From positions 1 to 54,195 of the forward strand of contig PCUD01000068.1 of the NCBI GenBank assembly GCA_002786785.1: 54,195 bases of DNA, given 5' to 3'. Every line of letters begins with the position of its first letter. The first letter of the stretch is position 1. Below the pieces are notes generated by a model. The model did no database searches. It had not been told where the DNA came from and saw only the letters and a list, made by a program, of their open reading frames with translations. This document shows, in pieces, positions 33,524-42,662 of the stretch. The position numbers and the translations under genes were made by a program. The DNA is from Ignavibacteriales bacterium CG18_big_fil_WC_8_21_14_2_50_31_20. GTDB taxonomy: Bacteria > Bacteroidota > Ignavibacteria > Ignavibacteriales > Melioribacteraceae.

Positions 33524-35274
33524 TTTCATTGAAAAACTGTTCACAATTAATTGAATTTAGTAAGTTTTCCTCACACCATTTAATTCCCACTCCAAAGCTG
33601 AAATATTTTTTTGTAATTTCATTACTTCTAATTCAATTAAATATAAATTCTCAAACTCCACGCGAGACAAGAGCTGTGTGGGTTTCTACAAATTATAAGT
33701 TGGATTGGCCTCCACCAACCTACGATGAAATAATTCAAAAAGAAGCATTAATTAATATTTTCAACAATCTTGAAAGTAAGAATCTTAACACAATTTATTT
33801 TCAAGTTAGAAGCAATGGAACTGTTTTATTCAAGAGTTCTTTGGAATTATTTTCGCCATATATAACTGGCGAAATAGGAAAATTTGGTGGCTATGACCCA
33901 CTTGAATTTGCAGTTCAAGAAGCACACAAGCGTGGAATTGAAATACATGCGGTAGTAAACACAATGCGAGTTTTTAGTGGAAATGATAATTCAACAAAAA
34001 ATAATCCGTTGCATATTACTCAAATTCACCCAGAGTGGGCTTACACAAAACTAGATGATAAATCAATATGGCTTAATCCAGGAATACCTGCTGTAAGGGA
34101 ATATCTAATTGAGCTTATAGATGAAATTGTCCAAAATTATGATGTTGATGGAATTCAGCTTGATTTTATAAGATATTCAGAAAATCAAATAAATGACAAT
34201 TCACTATTAAATGAAAAATCACAAAATGAAAGTACTGAAGATTGGCGGCGCAATAATATTACAAAATTTATTAGTCACCTAAATCAGAAAATAAAAGTGA
34301 CAAATCCTAAAATTAAACTTGGCGTTACTCCAATTGGTATTTATAAATCAATACCTAATGGGCGAGGTATGGAAGGATTTTCAAATGTATTCCAAGATAC
34401 ACGAAAATGGCTACAGCTTGGAATTATCGATTACGCTGTACCTCAAATTTATTGGGATGCAAAAACAAATCCAAAATTTGACGTTCTTACAAAAGATTGG
34501 GTTGATAATTCTTTTGGTAAAAATATAATTATTGGAATTGGTGCTTATAAATCAGAAGTAATCAATGAAATTGAACGACAAATAAATATTACTCGTGCCT
34601 TAAATGCTTCTGGAATGGCTTTTTTTAAATATAAAAATATTGAGCAAAAAAGGTTTTATTCATTTGAAGATAAAGCACTACCTACCGAAATGCCTTGGAT
34701 TGAAAATATTCCAAAACTTGCTGAACTTAATTTAGCTTCTAATTTTATTAATAATAAGATTTTATTAAATTTTAAAATTGACAGAAAACTTAAAACAGAT
34801 AATGGTTATTTTGCTTTATATGAATGTGATAACTTTCAGATTAACTCCAATAAAAACTTGATAAAAGTGTTTCCTAATTATATTTCTGAAATGGATTTTT
34901 CAATACTACATCCCAATAAAATAAATTACTATTATTCAGCTATTCAATATGACCAACTTTGGAATGGGACAAGTACAGAAAGCAATATTGCCAAAATTTC
35001 AATTCCTAAGTTAAAGTTAATTGAAAACAGTATTGAAGTTTATAATAATCCAGTTCTTTTGAAAAACGGAAACACAAGTGTCCTTCTAATTTATAGTAAT
35101 TTGGAAGAGGAAATAACTCTATACAGCAATAAAGGCAACAATACTAATTCATTGCTTTCAAAGCATTTCCTGAAAAAAGGATATAATGAAATATATTTAA
35201 ATTATGATTTGTTGAAATATAATAATGCCATTATTAACTTTTTGAAAGATAATAGATCGGTCAGTTTGCAATAA
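33514..35274 (+). CDS. Secreted family-10-like glycosidase (GHL10/DUF187)
   Basis: 586 residues. RETRAVWVSTNYKLDWP, NTIYFQVRSNGTVLFKSS, AHKRGIEIHAVVNTMR and YDVDGIQLDFIRYS are landmarks of the GHL10 (YngK/DUF187) barrel, putative hydrolases of cell-wall or extracellular glycans. The C-terminal 180 residues are beta-rich. A signal segment (KYFFVISLLLIQLNINSQ) lies after an unusually long charged n-region of about 28 residues. The start at 33514 is supported by GGAG seven nt upstream inside aroB; no other in-frame ATG precedes the signal. It ends two bases before uvrA ends on the other strand. Confidence 0.8.
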   Translation: MEIISLKNCSQLIEFSKFSSHHLIPTPKLKYFFVISLLLIQLNINSQTPRETRAVWVSTNYKLDWPPPTYDEIIQKEALINIFNNLESKNLNTIYFQVRSNGTVLFKSSLELFSPYITGEIGKFGGYDPLEFAVQEAHKRGIEIHAVVNTMRVFSGNDNSTKNNPLHITQIHPEWAYTKLDDKSIWLNPGIPAVREYLIELIDEIVQNYDVDGIQLDFIRYSENQINDNSLLNEKSQNESTEDWRRNNITKFISHLNQKIKVTNPKIKLGVTPIGIYKSIPNGRGMEGFSNVFQDTRKWLQLGIIDYAVPQIYWDAKTNPKFDVLTKDWVDNSFGKNIIIGIGAYKSEVINEIERQINITRALNASGMAFFKYKNIEQKRFYSFEDKALPTEMPWIENIPKLAELNLASNFINNKILLNFKIDRKLKTDNGYFALYECDNFQINSNKNLIKVFPNYISEMDFSILHPNKINYYYSAIQYDQLWNGTSTESNIAKISIPKLKLIENSIEVYNNPVLLKNGNTSVLLIYSNLEEEITLYSNKGNNTNSLLSKHFLKKGYNEIYLNYDLLKYNNAIINFLKDNRSVSLQ

Positions 35275-35275
35275 A

Positions 35276-38059
35276 TCAATTATCCAAACATTCTTTCAAA
35301 TAACGTCCAGTGTGTGATTTATCATTTTTCACAATTTCTTCTGGAGTTCCAAAAGCAACAATCTCCCCACCATTATCACCTGCTTCTGGACCTAAATCAA
35401 TTACATAATCAGCACATTTTATTACATCCAAATTATGTTCAATAATTACAACAGAATTATTTTTTTCGAGCAGTAGATAAAAGCTTTCTAGCAATTTATT
35501 TATATCGTGAAAATGGAGACCAGTTGTTGGTTCATCAAAAATAAATAATGTGTGGCGTTTTTCTTTTTGTGTGGAAAGGTGAAGGGCCAACTTTATTCGT
35601 TGAGCCTCGCCACCAGAAAGAGTATTAGATGGTTGTCCAAGTTTTATGTAACCCAATCCAACTTGCTCAAGAACAGTTAAATATTTTAATATTTTGGGAT
35701 TATTCTCAAAATATTGAATTGCTTCATCAACAGTCATATCAAGCACATCAACTATATTCTTTCCTTTATAAGTAATTTCGCGGACTTCTTTTTTGAAACG
35801 AGTTCCTCCGCAATCTTCACACTCAAGAAATAAATCGGCTAAAAATTGCATTTCAATTTTCACAAAGCCATCACCAGAACAAGTTTCACACCTTCCACCA
35901 GGAACGTTAAATGAAAAATATCCTGGTTTGTATCCTCTTGCCCGAGCTTGGGGAGTTTGAGAAAAAAGTTCTCTTATCTGCTCGTAACCTTTTACATAAC
36001 TTATAGGATTTGATCGAGGTGATTTTCCAATTGGAGTTTGGTCAACAATTTCAATTTCATGAATAAACTGTGTGCCTTTTATTTCGTTATATTTTCCGAT
36101 TGATTTTGGATTTCCACCAAACGCTTTTACAATTCCACCATAAAGAACTTCGTGTATTAAAGTGCTTTTGCCAGAGCCACTAACTCCCGTGACAACAACA
36201 AATTTATTTAACGGAATTTCAACATCAATATTTTTCAAATTGTTTTCAGTTGCACCAAAAATAGATATTGATTTTGTTTCTTTAGTATTTCTCAGTTTAG
36301 GAATTGGAATTTTCATTTTGCCAGAAAGATATTTGCCAGTAAGTGATTTTTCATTTTTTATAATACCAGCATAATTATCAATTGCAATTATTTCTCCGCC
36401 ATTAACTCCAGCAAGTGGACCCATATCAACAATTAAATCAGCTTCCCGCATCATTTCAGAATCATGTTCAACAACTAAAACTGTGTTGCCAATATCGCGT
36501 AATGACTTTAATATATTTATTAATTTTGCATTGTCTCGTGGATGCAAGCCAATACTTGGTTCATCCAAAACGTATAAAGTGCCCATTAACGCTGAACCAA
36601 GTGAAGTTGCAAGATTAATCCGCTGCATTTCACCGCCAGAAAGAGTGCTGCTTAATCTATCTAGTGATAAATATCCTAATCCAACTTGATTTAAAAATGA
36701 AAGTCGTTTTTGAATTTCCAGCAAAACTCTTTCACCAACGGTTTTATCATAGTTTGATAATTCGATTGAATTAAAAAACTCACTTGTTTTTCCTATTGAT
36801 AGTTTTACAATTTCATCCAAAGATTTACTTCCTACCTTAACCTGCAAAGCTTCACGCCTAATTCTAGAGCCTTTACAAGCACGGCATTCTGTGTAGCCTC
36901 TGTATTTACTTAGCAAAATACGAATGTGCATTTTATAGGTTTTTGATTCCAGTTTTTCGAAGAATTTATTTATACCTATGAAACCACTAAAGCCGTTAAA
37001 TACTAAATTTCTTTCAACTTTTGTTAATTTTTCAAAAGGAGTATTTAATGGTATTTTAACTTCGCTTGCTAGGCGGACTAAATCTCTTAAATATTTACTA
37101 AATTTAACAGTTCGCCAAGGAGCAATTGCTCCTTCAAGCAAAGTTAGTTTTGAATTTGGGATTATCAATTCCTCATCAAATCCAACCGTTTTTCCAAATC
37201 CTTGACAAACTGGACAAGCCCCAAAAGGATTATTAAATGAGAAAAATCTAGGTTCAGGTTCTTCATATTTAATTCCACAGCATTCATAAAATTGTGTAAA
37301 ATTTTGTACTATATTTGTATCAATTCCAATTACCGAAAGCCTGCCTTCTCCTTCTTTAAATGTAGTTTCAATTGAATCCGCAAGCAATTCTCGGACTTTC
37401 CCTTTTTTAATTTTAAATCTATCAACTACTACTACAAGATTTTTTTTTGAGCGTGGAACAGAATAAGTTTCATTTAAATCGATAATTTTATTTTTGTTAA
37501 ATATTCGGAAAAATCCGCGTTTTTTTAGAAGTTCTAATTCTTCTTTAATAGTCCTTCCTTCATGTTCGTGAATTGGAAATCCAATAAAAAACTTTTCTCC
37601 TTCTTCTTTAGTTTCAAGCCAATCCGTTATTGACATTACCGAATCTTTTTTTACTTCTTTACCGCAATCGAAACAAATTGTTTTTCCAATGCGCGCATAT
37701 AATAAACGAAGGTAATCGTAAATTTCTGTTGTTGTTCCAACTGTTGAACGAGGATTACGAACTCCTTTTTTCTGTTCAATTGCAACTGCAGGACTAATTC
37801 CAGAAATTAAATCTACGTCAGGTTTGCTCATTCTTTCCAAAAATTGGCGGGCATATGAGGAAAGCGATTCCACATATCTACGCTGTCCTTCTGCGTATAT
37901 TGTGTCAAAAACTAAAGACGATTTTCCACTACCGCTAACACCTGTAACAACAGTTAATTTGTTGCGTGGAAGTTCAATATCAATACTTTTTAAATTATGC
38001 TGACGAGCACCCTTCACAACTATGTTTTGATTAGATATTTTTTTTGATTTTTCTGTCAT
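35276..38059 (-). CDS. uvrA: Excinuclease ABC subunit A
   Basis: 927 residues, complete. It has two ABC ATPase modules: Walker A GVSGSGKSS near residue 41 and GVSGSGKST near 630; signatures LSGGEMQRI and LSGGEAQRI; Walker B YVLDEPS and FIFDEPT. Zinc-binding cysteine pairs are visible at CFDCGK, CPVCQG, CRACKG, CETCSG and CEDCGG, the last group being the DNA-binding UvrA zinc module. It scans DNA for bulky damage with UvrB. No SOS-type operator is evident upstream. Convergent with GHL10 with a one-base gap and no terminator between them. Confidence 0.97.
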   Translation of the reverse strand: MTEKSKKISNQNIVVKGARQHNLKSIDIELPRNKLTVVTGVSGSGKSSLVFDTIYAEGQRRYVESLSSYARQFLERMSKPDVDLISGISPAVAIEQKKGVRNPRSTVGTTTEIYDYLRLLYARIGKTICFDCGKEVKKDSVMSITDWLETKEEGEKFFIGFPIHEHEGRTIKEELELLKKRGFFRIFNKNKIIDLNETYSVPRSKKNLVVVVDRFKIKKGKVRELLADSIETTFKEGEGRLSVIGIDTNIVQNFTQFYECCGIKYEEPEPRFFSFNNPFGACPVCQGFGKTVGFDEELIIPNSKLTLLEGAIAPWRTVKFSKYLRDLVRLASEVKIPLNTPFEKLTKVERNLVFNGFSGFIGINKFFEKLESKTYKMHIRILLSKYRGYTECRACKGSRIRREALQVKVGSKSLDEIVKLSIGKTSEFFNSIELSNYDKTVGERVLLEIQKRLSFLNQVGLGYLSLDRLSSTLSGGEMQRINLATSLGSALMGTLYVLDEPSIGLHPRDNAKLINILKSLRDIGNTVLVVEHDSEMMREADLIVDMGPLAGVNGGEIIAIDNYAGIIKNEKSLTGKYLSGKMKIPIPKLRNTKETKSISIFGATENNLKNIDVEIPLNKFVVVTGVSGSGKSTLIHEVLYGGIVKAFGGNPKSIGKYNEIKGTQFIHEIEIVDQTPIGKSPRSNPISYVKGYEQIRELFSQTPQARARGYKPGYFSFNVPGGRCETCSGDGFVKIEMQFLADLFLECEDCGGTRFKKEVREITYKGKNIVDVLDMTVDEAIQYFENNPKILKYLTVLEQVGLGYIKLGQPSNTLSGGEAQRIKLALHLSTQKEKRHTLFIFDEPTTGLHFHDINKLLESFYLLLEKNNSVVIIEHNLDVIKCADYVIDLGPEAGDNGGEIVAFGTPEEIVKNDKSHTGRYLKECLDN

Positions 38060-38143
38060 AAATACTTTCTAAAATGGAGATACAAAGTACAAAATATTGT
38101 TGAATTTGGTGAAATAATTGTGAGATTTTTTTGTAATTACTTT

Positions 38144-38186
38144 CTAATCTTAATCTAACCCAAGGCAAGGATTAGATTAAGATTAG
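38144..38186. repeat. Perfect 15-bp inverted repeat between DUF3078 and uvrA
   Basis: CTAATCTTAATCTAA (38144-38158) pairs perfectly with 38172-38186 around a 13-base loop. It is 20 nt beyond the DUF3078 stop and about 85 nt before the uvrA start. A terminator is likely from position, but no U-tract follows the stem on either strand, so an RNA-stability or attenuation role is possible. Confidence 0.6.
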
Positions 38187-38205
38187 GAAAAAATAAGAAC
38201 TTCAT

Positions 38206-39051
38206 TTAGAACAAGCTATATACAACTCCTACTTGAAGTGCTTGTTGTGTTTGAGTTTTTAACGATTCGCTAACTTTATGAATAACTAAATAAGTAAAAC
38301 TAACATTTAACCAGTTATTAACTTTGGCTGTAAATGAGTTATCCATTGAAACATCCCAAGTATCAAGTCTATCAAACGCTGAAAAAAGTCTTAGTTTGCC
38401 TTTATACAAAACATTTTCCACAATTTCATATTTAACATCTGTTATACTTTCGATACCCGTTTCAAATTTAAACTTTTCAATTTCATTTGCAGTTTCTGGA
38501 TCATCAGTGTAATGAAGGGCAAATTTATCGGCAAAGCTTTCCTCTAACGCAAAACCCAATCTGGTTTTAATAACTTCTGATTTATCATATGAAAACCCAA
38601 TTGATTGTGTAATATAACCAGGATCAAAAAATGCAACTATCTGTTCCTTTGGAATTACATCATAATTGAAGCCATCTGTAATTGGTGTACGGATTAAATT
38701 ACTTGCATAAGGTTCAAAAAGCCAACCTGGATTATAGAAGAATACTGTTTCGTTAAATATATTGTTGGAAGTAATTTTTGCTTCATCTGAACCAGTTTTT
38801 GATTGTCCCCATTCACCTTTTAATTGATTTTTAAAGGACCAACCCGAAGCTTTATAAGCCATTCCCCAGTCAACTCCAAAAGAATATGCAAGCGAATTTT
38901 CGCCACCTTTTGTCCAGTTATTAAATGCAACTTGACTTAAATTAGCAGAAGCAATTAGGGATGGATTCCACTTATTTATTGTTGAATCTACTTCTTGAGC
39001 AAATAAAAAATTTAAAGCTAGGAACGACAGTAACAACATCATTTTTTTCAT
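38206..39051 (-). CDS. DUF3078 family secreted/outer-membrane protein
   Basis: 281 residues from the ATG at 39051, which has GGGG about five nt upstream; ten further upstream codons in frame lack such a site. A signal peptide (MLLLSFLALNFLFAQ) precedes WNPSLIASANLSQVAFNNWTKGGENSLAY, the DUF3078 signature. Alternating short strands ending in VGVVYSLF suggest an outer-membrane beta-barrel. The function is unknown; the family is common in Bacteroidota-related phyla. Confidence 0.8.
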   Translation of the reverse strand: MKKMMLLLSFLALNFLFAQEVDSTINKWNPSLIASANLSQVAFNNWTKGGENSLAYSFGVDWGMAYKASGWSFKNQLKGEWGQSKTGSDEAKITSNNIFNETVFFYNPGWLFEPYASNLIRTPITDGFNYDVIPKEQIVAFFDPGYITQSIGFSYDKSEVIKTRLGFALEESFADKFALHYTDDPETANEIEKFKFETGIESITDVKYEIVENVLYKGKLRLFSAFDRLDTWDVSMDNSFTAKVNNWLNVSFTYLVIHKVSESLKTQTQQALQVGVVYSLF

Positions 39052-39078
39052 TTTTCCCCTTTTGTTTTTTATTAAATA

Positions 39079-39110
39079 CAAATATAAAAGACAACTTATC
39101 TAAATTCAAT
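39079..39110 (-). promoter_or_regulatory. Candidate Bacteroidota-type promoter for DUF3078 gene
   Basis: On the minus strand ATTG (39110-39107), 20 bp, then TATATTTG (39086-39079), matching TTG/TAnnTTTG. The start codon is 28 nt downstream of the -7 box. Confidence 0.45.
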
Positions 39111-39134
39111 TCTGTTATAAAAAGCAAACTACAA

Positions 39135-40214
39135 TTACATTTTTCTATAATAATTTGCAATATCTTCAACTGTCCATTTTTGTTTCCAATCCATACCAAT
39201 TGCATGGTTCCACATGTGTGTTAAATTATAAGCTATTTTGGACATTTCCATAATTTCATCTTCAGTCCAATCTTTAGCTAAGTTTTGTGGTAAGTCAATA
39301 TTATGTATTTCTAACATATTTCTGAATTCATCAACAGCCTCACCATAAAATTCTTTGAGATGATTAAATGCAATACAATTAGCAATTCCATGCCGGTAAC
39401 CTTTTACAACCGATAATCCATAAGAAAAAGCGTGACAAGCACCAACTTCGGAATATGTTAAACTTAATCCACCAAATAATGAAGCAATCATTAATTTTTC
39501 ATTATTCTCATCATTTTGTCCACGTCCTTCGTTAACAAAAACTTCACGACATAATTGTAAGGCTTGATCACCGTATGCTTTTGAGTATGCATTATAAAAT
39601 ATACCGCTTTCTGATTCGATACAATGAATATAGCAATCCATTCCTGTATAAAACCATTTATCTGTTGGAACACTTGCAATTAGCTCTGGATCAAGTATAA
39701 CTTGATTAAGAACAGTCCATTCGCATTTAAGCCCAAGTTTTTTTTCTGGACCAGTTAAAACGGCAGTCATAGAACATTCAGCACCGGTTCCAGAAATTGT
39801 TGGAACACCAAGATGATATATTCCAGGTTTTTTAATTAAATCTAAACCTTGATACAAAGTTGATGAACCTTCGTTTGTGAACATGAGCGCAGTAGCTTTT
39901 GCAATATCAAGAATACTTCCTCCTCCAATTCCAACAATACCGGATGGAAGTCCTTTTTTTTCCAAAATTGAATCTCTGAGATTATCAATTTGCTCTGTGT
40001 ATGGTTCTTTGATATCAACATCAATAAATATTAATAAATCTTCATCGCGGTTTGGAATTCTATTTGCTAATTCCTTTCCTTCAAAATATTTATCAACCAC
40101 AAAAACAAAAAACTTATCGTTTTCTTTTCTTATTGGTTCAATAATAGCATTTAATTGACTAAAGGCTCCTTTGCCATATACAATTTTATCTATATTTTTA
40201 AAATTTTTATGCAT
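39135..40214 (-). CDS. kdnB: KDO 8-oxidase (iron-type alcohol dehydrogenase), Kdo8N pathway
   Basis: 359 residues of the iron-containing alcohol dehydrogenase fold: IVGIGGGSILDIAKA binds NAD, GVPTISGTGAECSMTAV follows, and metal ligands are in MDCYIHCIES, CHAFSYGLS and YRHGIAN. Identification as KdnB, which oxidises C8 of 3-deoxy-D-manno-octulosonate to the aldehyde, rests on overall resemblance plus the neighbour kdnA two bases upstream and kdsB/kdsA across the divergent promoter. AGGA inside the end of kdnA serves as its ribosome site. Isolated, it would only be called iron-ADH. Confidence 0.87.
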   Translation of the reverse strand: MHKNFKNIDKIVYGKGAFSQLNAIIEPIRKENDKFFVFVVDKYFEGKELANRIPNRDEDLLIFIDVDIKEPYTEQIDNLRDSILEKKGLPSGIVGIGGGSILDIAKATALMFTNEGSSTLYQGLDLIKKPGIYHLGVPTISGTGAECSMTAVLTGPEKKLGLKCEWTVLNQVILDPELIASVPTDKWFYTGMDCYIHCIESESGIFYNAYSKAYGDQALQLCREVFVNEGRGQNDENNEKLMIASLFGGLSLTYSEVGACHAFSYGLSVVKGYRHGIANCIAFNHLKEFYGEAVDEFRNMLEIHNIDLPQNLAKDWTEDEIMEMSKIAYNLTHMWNHAIGMDWKQKWTVEDIANYYRKM

Positions 40215-40216
40215 TT

Positions 40217-41413
40217 TTATCCTATTACTTTTTTAATTGCGTTAACCATTTTATCACCCAAAATTTCAAGTTCTTCTTGATTCCATGTTGCTCTAATGCC
40301 TAAAGACACTAATCTGCTCATTACATCTTGCGATTTTGGTAATTGAAGATTTTTATAATCTTGAGGAGCACCAAAATAATGAACACCAAGTTTTGCTGGA
40401 AAGCTCAAATTCTTGATGTGATCCCATTGATTAATGAAGTGATATTGATTTTTGAACCAATAAGCTGCACCACTAATTCCAACAGCCGAAAATTGTTCAA
40501 TAACTTTTACCGCTAAATCAGCAGTGGGTAAAAAGAAATTTAAAGTGGCGGCAGAATCGCCTTCAATATCCACTTTTGCTCTAAATTCTAATTGTGGAAT
40601 TTCTTTTAATCTATTTTTCAAATAAACTTTATTTTTTTGATTATTAGCTTTTACTTCACCAATTTTTCTCATTTGAGCTAAACCAACAGCGGCACTTAAC
40701 TCACTGATTCTGTAATTAAATCCCATTATATGATGAGGTTCCATTCCTCTATTATTTCCCTCGTGAGTGTGACCGTGGTCTGCTACTTGATCAATTTTAT
40801 TATAAATATCCAAATCATTAGTAATAATTACTCCACCTTCTCCACAAGTTGTAATCTTAAAATAATCGAATGAAAATGAACCAACTTTCCCAAACAATCC
40901 TACTGATTTCCCTTGCCAAAAAGCACCCATTGCTTGTCCACAATCTTCAATTAAAATTAAATTATGCTTTGCGCATACTTCCATTATTCCATCAATATCT
41001 GCAGCGGTTCCAAGCATGTGAACTAACAAAACAGCTTTAGTTTTTGGAGTAAGTGCAGCTTCAATTCCTTCTGGACTTAAGCAAAGAGTTTCATCAATTT
41101 CTGCAAATATTGGTAACGCACCAGCTAAAAAAGCTGCTTCAATTGGAGCTACAAATGTAAATGGTGGAACAATAATTTCATCTCCAAGTCCAATGCCAGC
41201 GACAGCGAGAAGTGTTGCTACAGCTGTAGAACCACTAGAAACAGCGTGAGCATATTTTGCGCCAGTATAATTTGCAACTTCGGCTTCAAACTCTTTCGAT
41301 TTCCACATCCCCTTTCTAATTTCATCATGTCCATAACGAAATAAAGCTCCTGTATCTAAAACATCATTAACTTCTTTTCGCTCTTCTGTACCATAAACTT
41401 CCATTCCTGGCAT
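40217..41413 (-). CDS. kdnA: 8-amino-3,8-dideoxy-octulosonate aminotransferase
   Basis: 398 residues of the DegT/DnrJ/EryC1 sugar aminotransferase family. VSSGSTAVATLLAVAGIGLGDEIIVPPFTFVAPIEA, EDCGQAMGAFWQGKSVG and the PLP lysine in SFDYFKITTCGEGG are visible. With kdnB it converts KDO to 8-amino-KDO (Kdo8N) using glutamate as donor. The next gene, kdnB, begins two bases after its stop. GGAG lies before the ATG and forms part of an inverted repeat shared with the divergent operon. Confidence 0.9.
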   Translation of the reverse strand: MPGMEVYGTEERKEVNDVLDTGALFRYGHDEIRKGMWKSKEFEAEVANYTGAKYAHAVSSGSTAVATLLAVAGIGLGDEIIVPPFTFVAPIEAAFLAGALPIFAEIDETLCLSPEGIEAALTPKTKAVLLVHMLGTAADIDGIMEVCAKHNLILIEDCGQAMGAFWQGKSVGLFGKVGSFSFDYFKITTCGEGGVIITNDLDIYNKIDQVADHGHTHEGNNRGMEPHHIMGFNYRISELSAAVGLAQMRKIGEVKANNQKNKVYLKNRLKEIPQLEFRAKVDIEGDSAATLNFFLPTADLAVKVIEQFSAVGISGAAYWFKNQYHFINQWDHIKNLSFPAKLGVHYFGAPQDYKNLQLPKSQDVMSRLVSLGIRATWNQEELEILGDKMVNAIKKVIG

Positions 41414-41416
41414 AAT

Positions 41417-41490
41417 AACTCCATTTTTCTATTTTTATAAGGTGAAATTTACAAAATTTCAAGATTCTCTTCTATATATAAAATGGAGTT
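41417..41490. repeat. Separated inverted repeat AACTCCATTTT ... AAAATGGAGTT
   Basis: Perfect 11-bp arms at 41417-41427 and 41480-41490, 52 bp apart, flanking the palindrome at 41443-41461. The left arm contains the kdnA ribosome-binding GGAG. It could bring two bound regulators together or fold the leader of the minus-strand transcript. Confidence 0.4.
41443..41461. promoter_or_regulatory. 19-bp operator-like palindrome in the kdnAB/kds divergent promoter
   Basis: TGAAATTT-ACA-AAATTTCA is a perfect 8-bp dyad. It is 30 bp from the kdnA start and 140 bp from the aldo/keto reductase start, well placed for joint control of both arms of the sugar cluster. No binding protein is identified. Confidence 0.4.
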
Positions 41491-41599
41491 TTAATAAAAT
41501 AGTTTAAGAAGCATAAAAGAATAACTAATTTTTTGTTATTTTATTAGTGCTTGAAAATATTTAGTAATTTCTACATTAAATTAGTTAACTGGAGAATAT

Positions 41600-42577
41600 A
41601 TGAGATACAGAAAACTCGGAAAAACAAACATAGAAGTATCAGAAATTAGTTTAGGATGCTGGACTATGGGTGGACTTAATTGGCAAGATGGTTCTTCCAT
41701 CGGTTGGGCAAATGTTAACGAATCTGAAATAAATAGAGCTATTAATTATGCTATAGACAATGGCGTAACCCATTTTGATAACGCTGATAATTATGGAAAT
41801 GGTCGTGCAGAGCGTATGCTTGCCCGAGTTCTTGGAGAGCGAACAAGCCAATTTATTATTTCATCAAAAGTTGGATGGTTTTCTGGAACTGCTGAAAATT
41901 CATATGAGCCAGCTCATATTCGTCATCAATGTGAACAATCTTTGATAAATCTTAAACGAGATTATATTGATATTTATTATTTCCATCATGGATATTTTGG
42001 AGATAATGACGAATATCTTGATGAAGCAGTTGCAACAATGAATCGTTTAAAAGAAGAAGGGAAAATTAGGCTGATTGGACAATCTGCATATTCAAATGAG
42101 GATTTTCAGAAACTCGTTCCAAAAGTAAAACCAGATGTACTTCAAAGTTCTGCCAATGCAATTGACGATCATTATCTCGCCGATGGAACTCCAGTGAGAA
42201 AACTACTTGAAAAAAATAATATTTCATTTATAGCTTTTTCGCCATTAGCACAAGGAATTTTGCTTGATAAATATAATAAGGACAATCCTCCTCAATTTGA
42301 ATCAGGTGATCACAGAAATAGAAATGAAAGATTTAAGCACGATTATCTTGCAAAAATTGAATGGCGTTTAAGTCAACTTAAAGAACGGTTTGGTAATTCA
42401 AAGGAAGATTTAGCTCGTGCAGCTTTGCAATATTTATTACATTATCAGGTTGTTGGTTCGGTAATTCCAGGATTTAGAAATTTGGAACAAGTAAAAATTA
42501 ATCTTTCGGCAACTGAGAACCCGCTTTCAGATGAGGATTTCAATTTTATTAAAGCACTATTTTCTGAACCAATTTAA
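41600..42577 (+). CDS. Aldo/keto reductase
   Basis: 325 residues, full-length NAD(P)H-dependent reductase. MRYRKLGKTNIEVSEISLGCWTMGG opens the barrel. The catalytic tetrad is visible as Asp in THFDNADNYG, the following Tyr, Lys in IISSKVGW, and His in YYFHHGYFG. It is the first gene of the plus-strand sugar operon, 85 bp before kdsB, but a role in KDO or Kdo8N synthesis is only contextual. GGAG lies before the ATG (TGGAGAATAT). The physiological substrate is unknown; a small hydroxyaldehyde is one option. Confidence 0.85.
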   Translation: MRYRKLGKTNIEVSEISLGCWTMGGLNWQDGSSIGWANVNESEINRAINYAIDNGVTHFDNADNYGNGRAERMLARVLGERTSQFIISSKVGWFSGTAENSYEPAHIRHQCEQSLINLKRDYIDIYYFHHGYFGDNDEYLDEAVATMNRLKEEGKIRLIGQSAYSNEDFQKLVPKVKPDVLQSSANAIDDHYLADGTPVRKLLEKNNISFIAFSPLAQGILLDKYNKDNPPQFESGDHRNRNERFKHDYLAKIEWRLSQLKERFGNSKEDLARAALQYLLHYQVVGSVIPGFRNLEQVKINLSATENPLSDEDFNFIKALFSEPI

Positions 42578-42662
42578 ATTTTTGAGATTTATTATTAACC
42601 ATCAATAAAGATGATTAATATTAATTTCATTATCTTTGTTTTTTAATTATTATACGGTGTAT

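Noticed and set aside
42636-42662. TTG-initiated extension of kdsB.
   Set aside because: It lies within a TATCTTTG promoter-like element and adds nine residues not seen in KdsB proteins.
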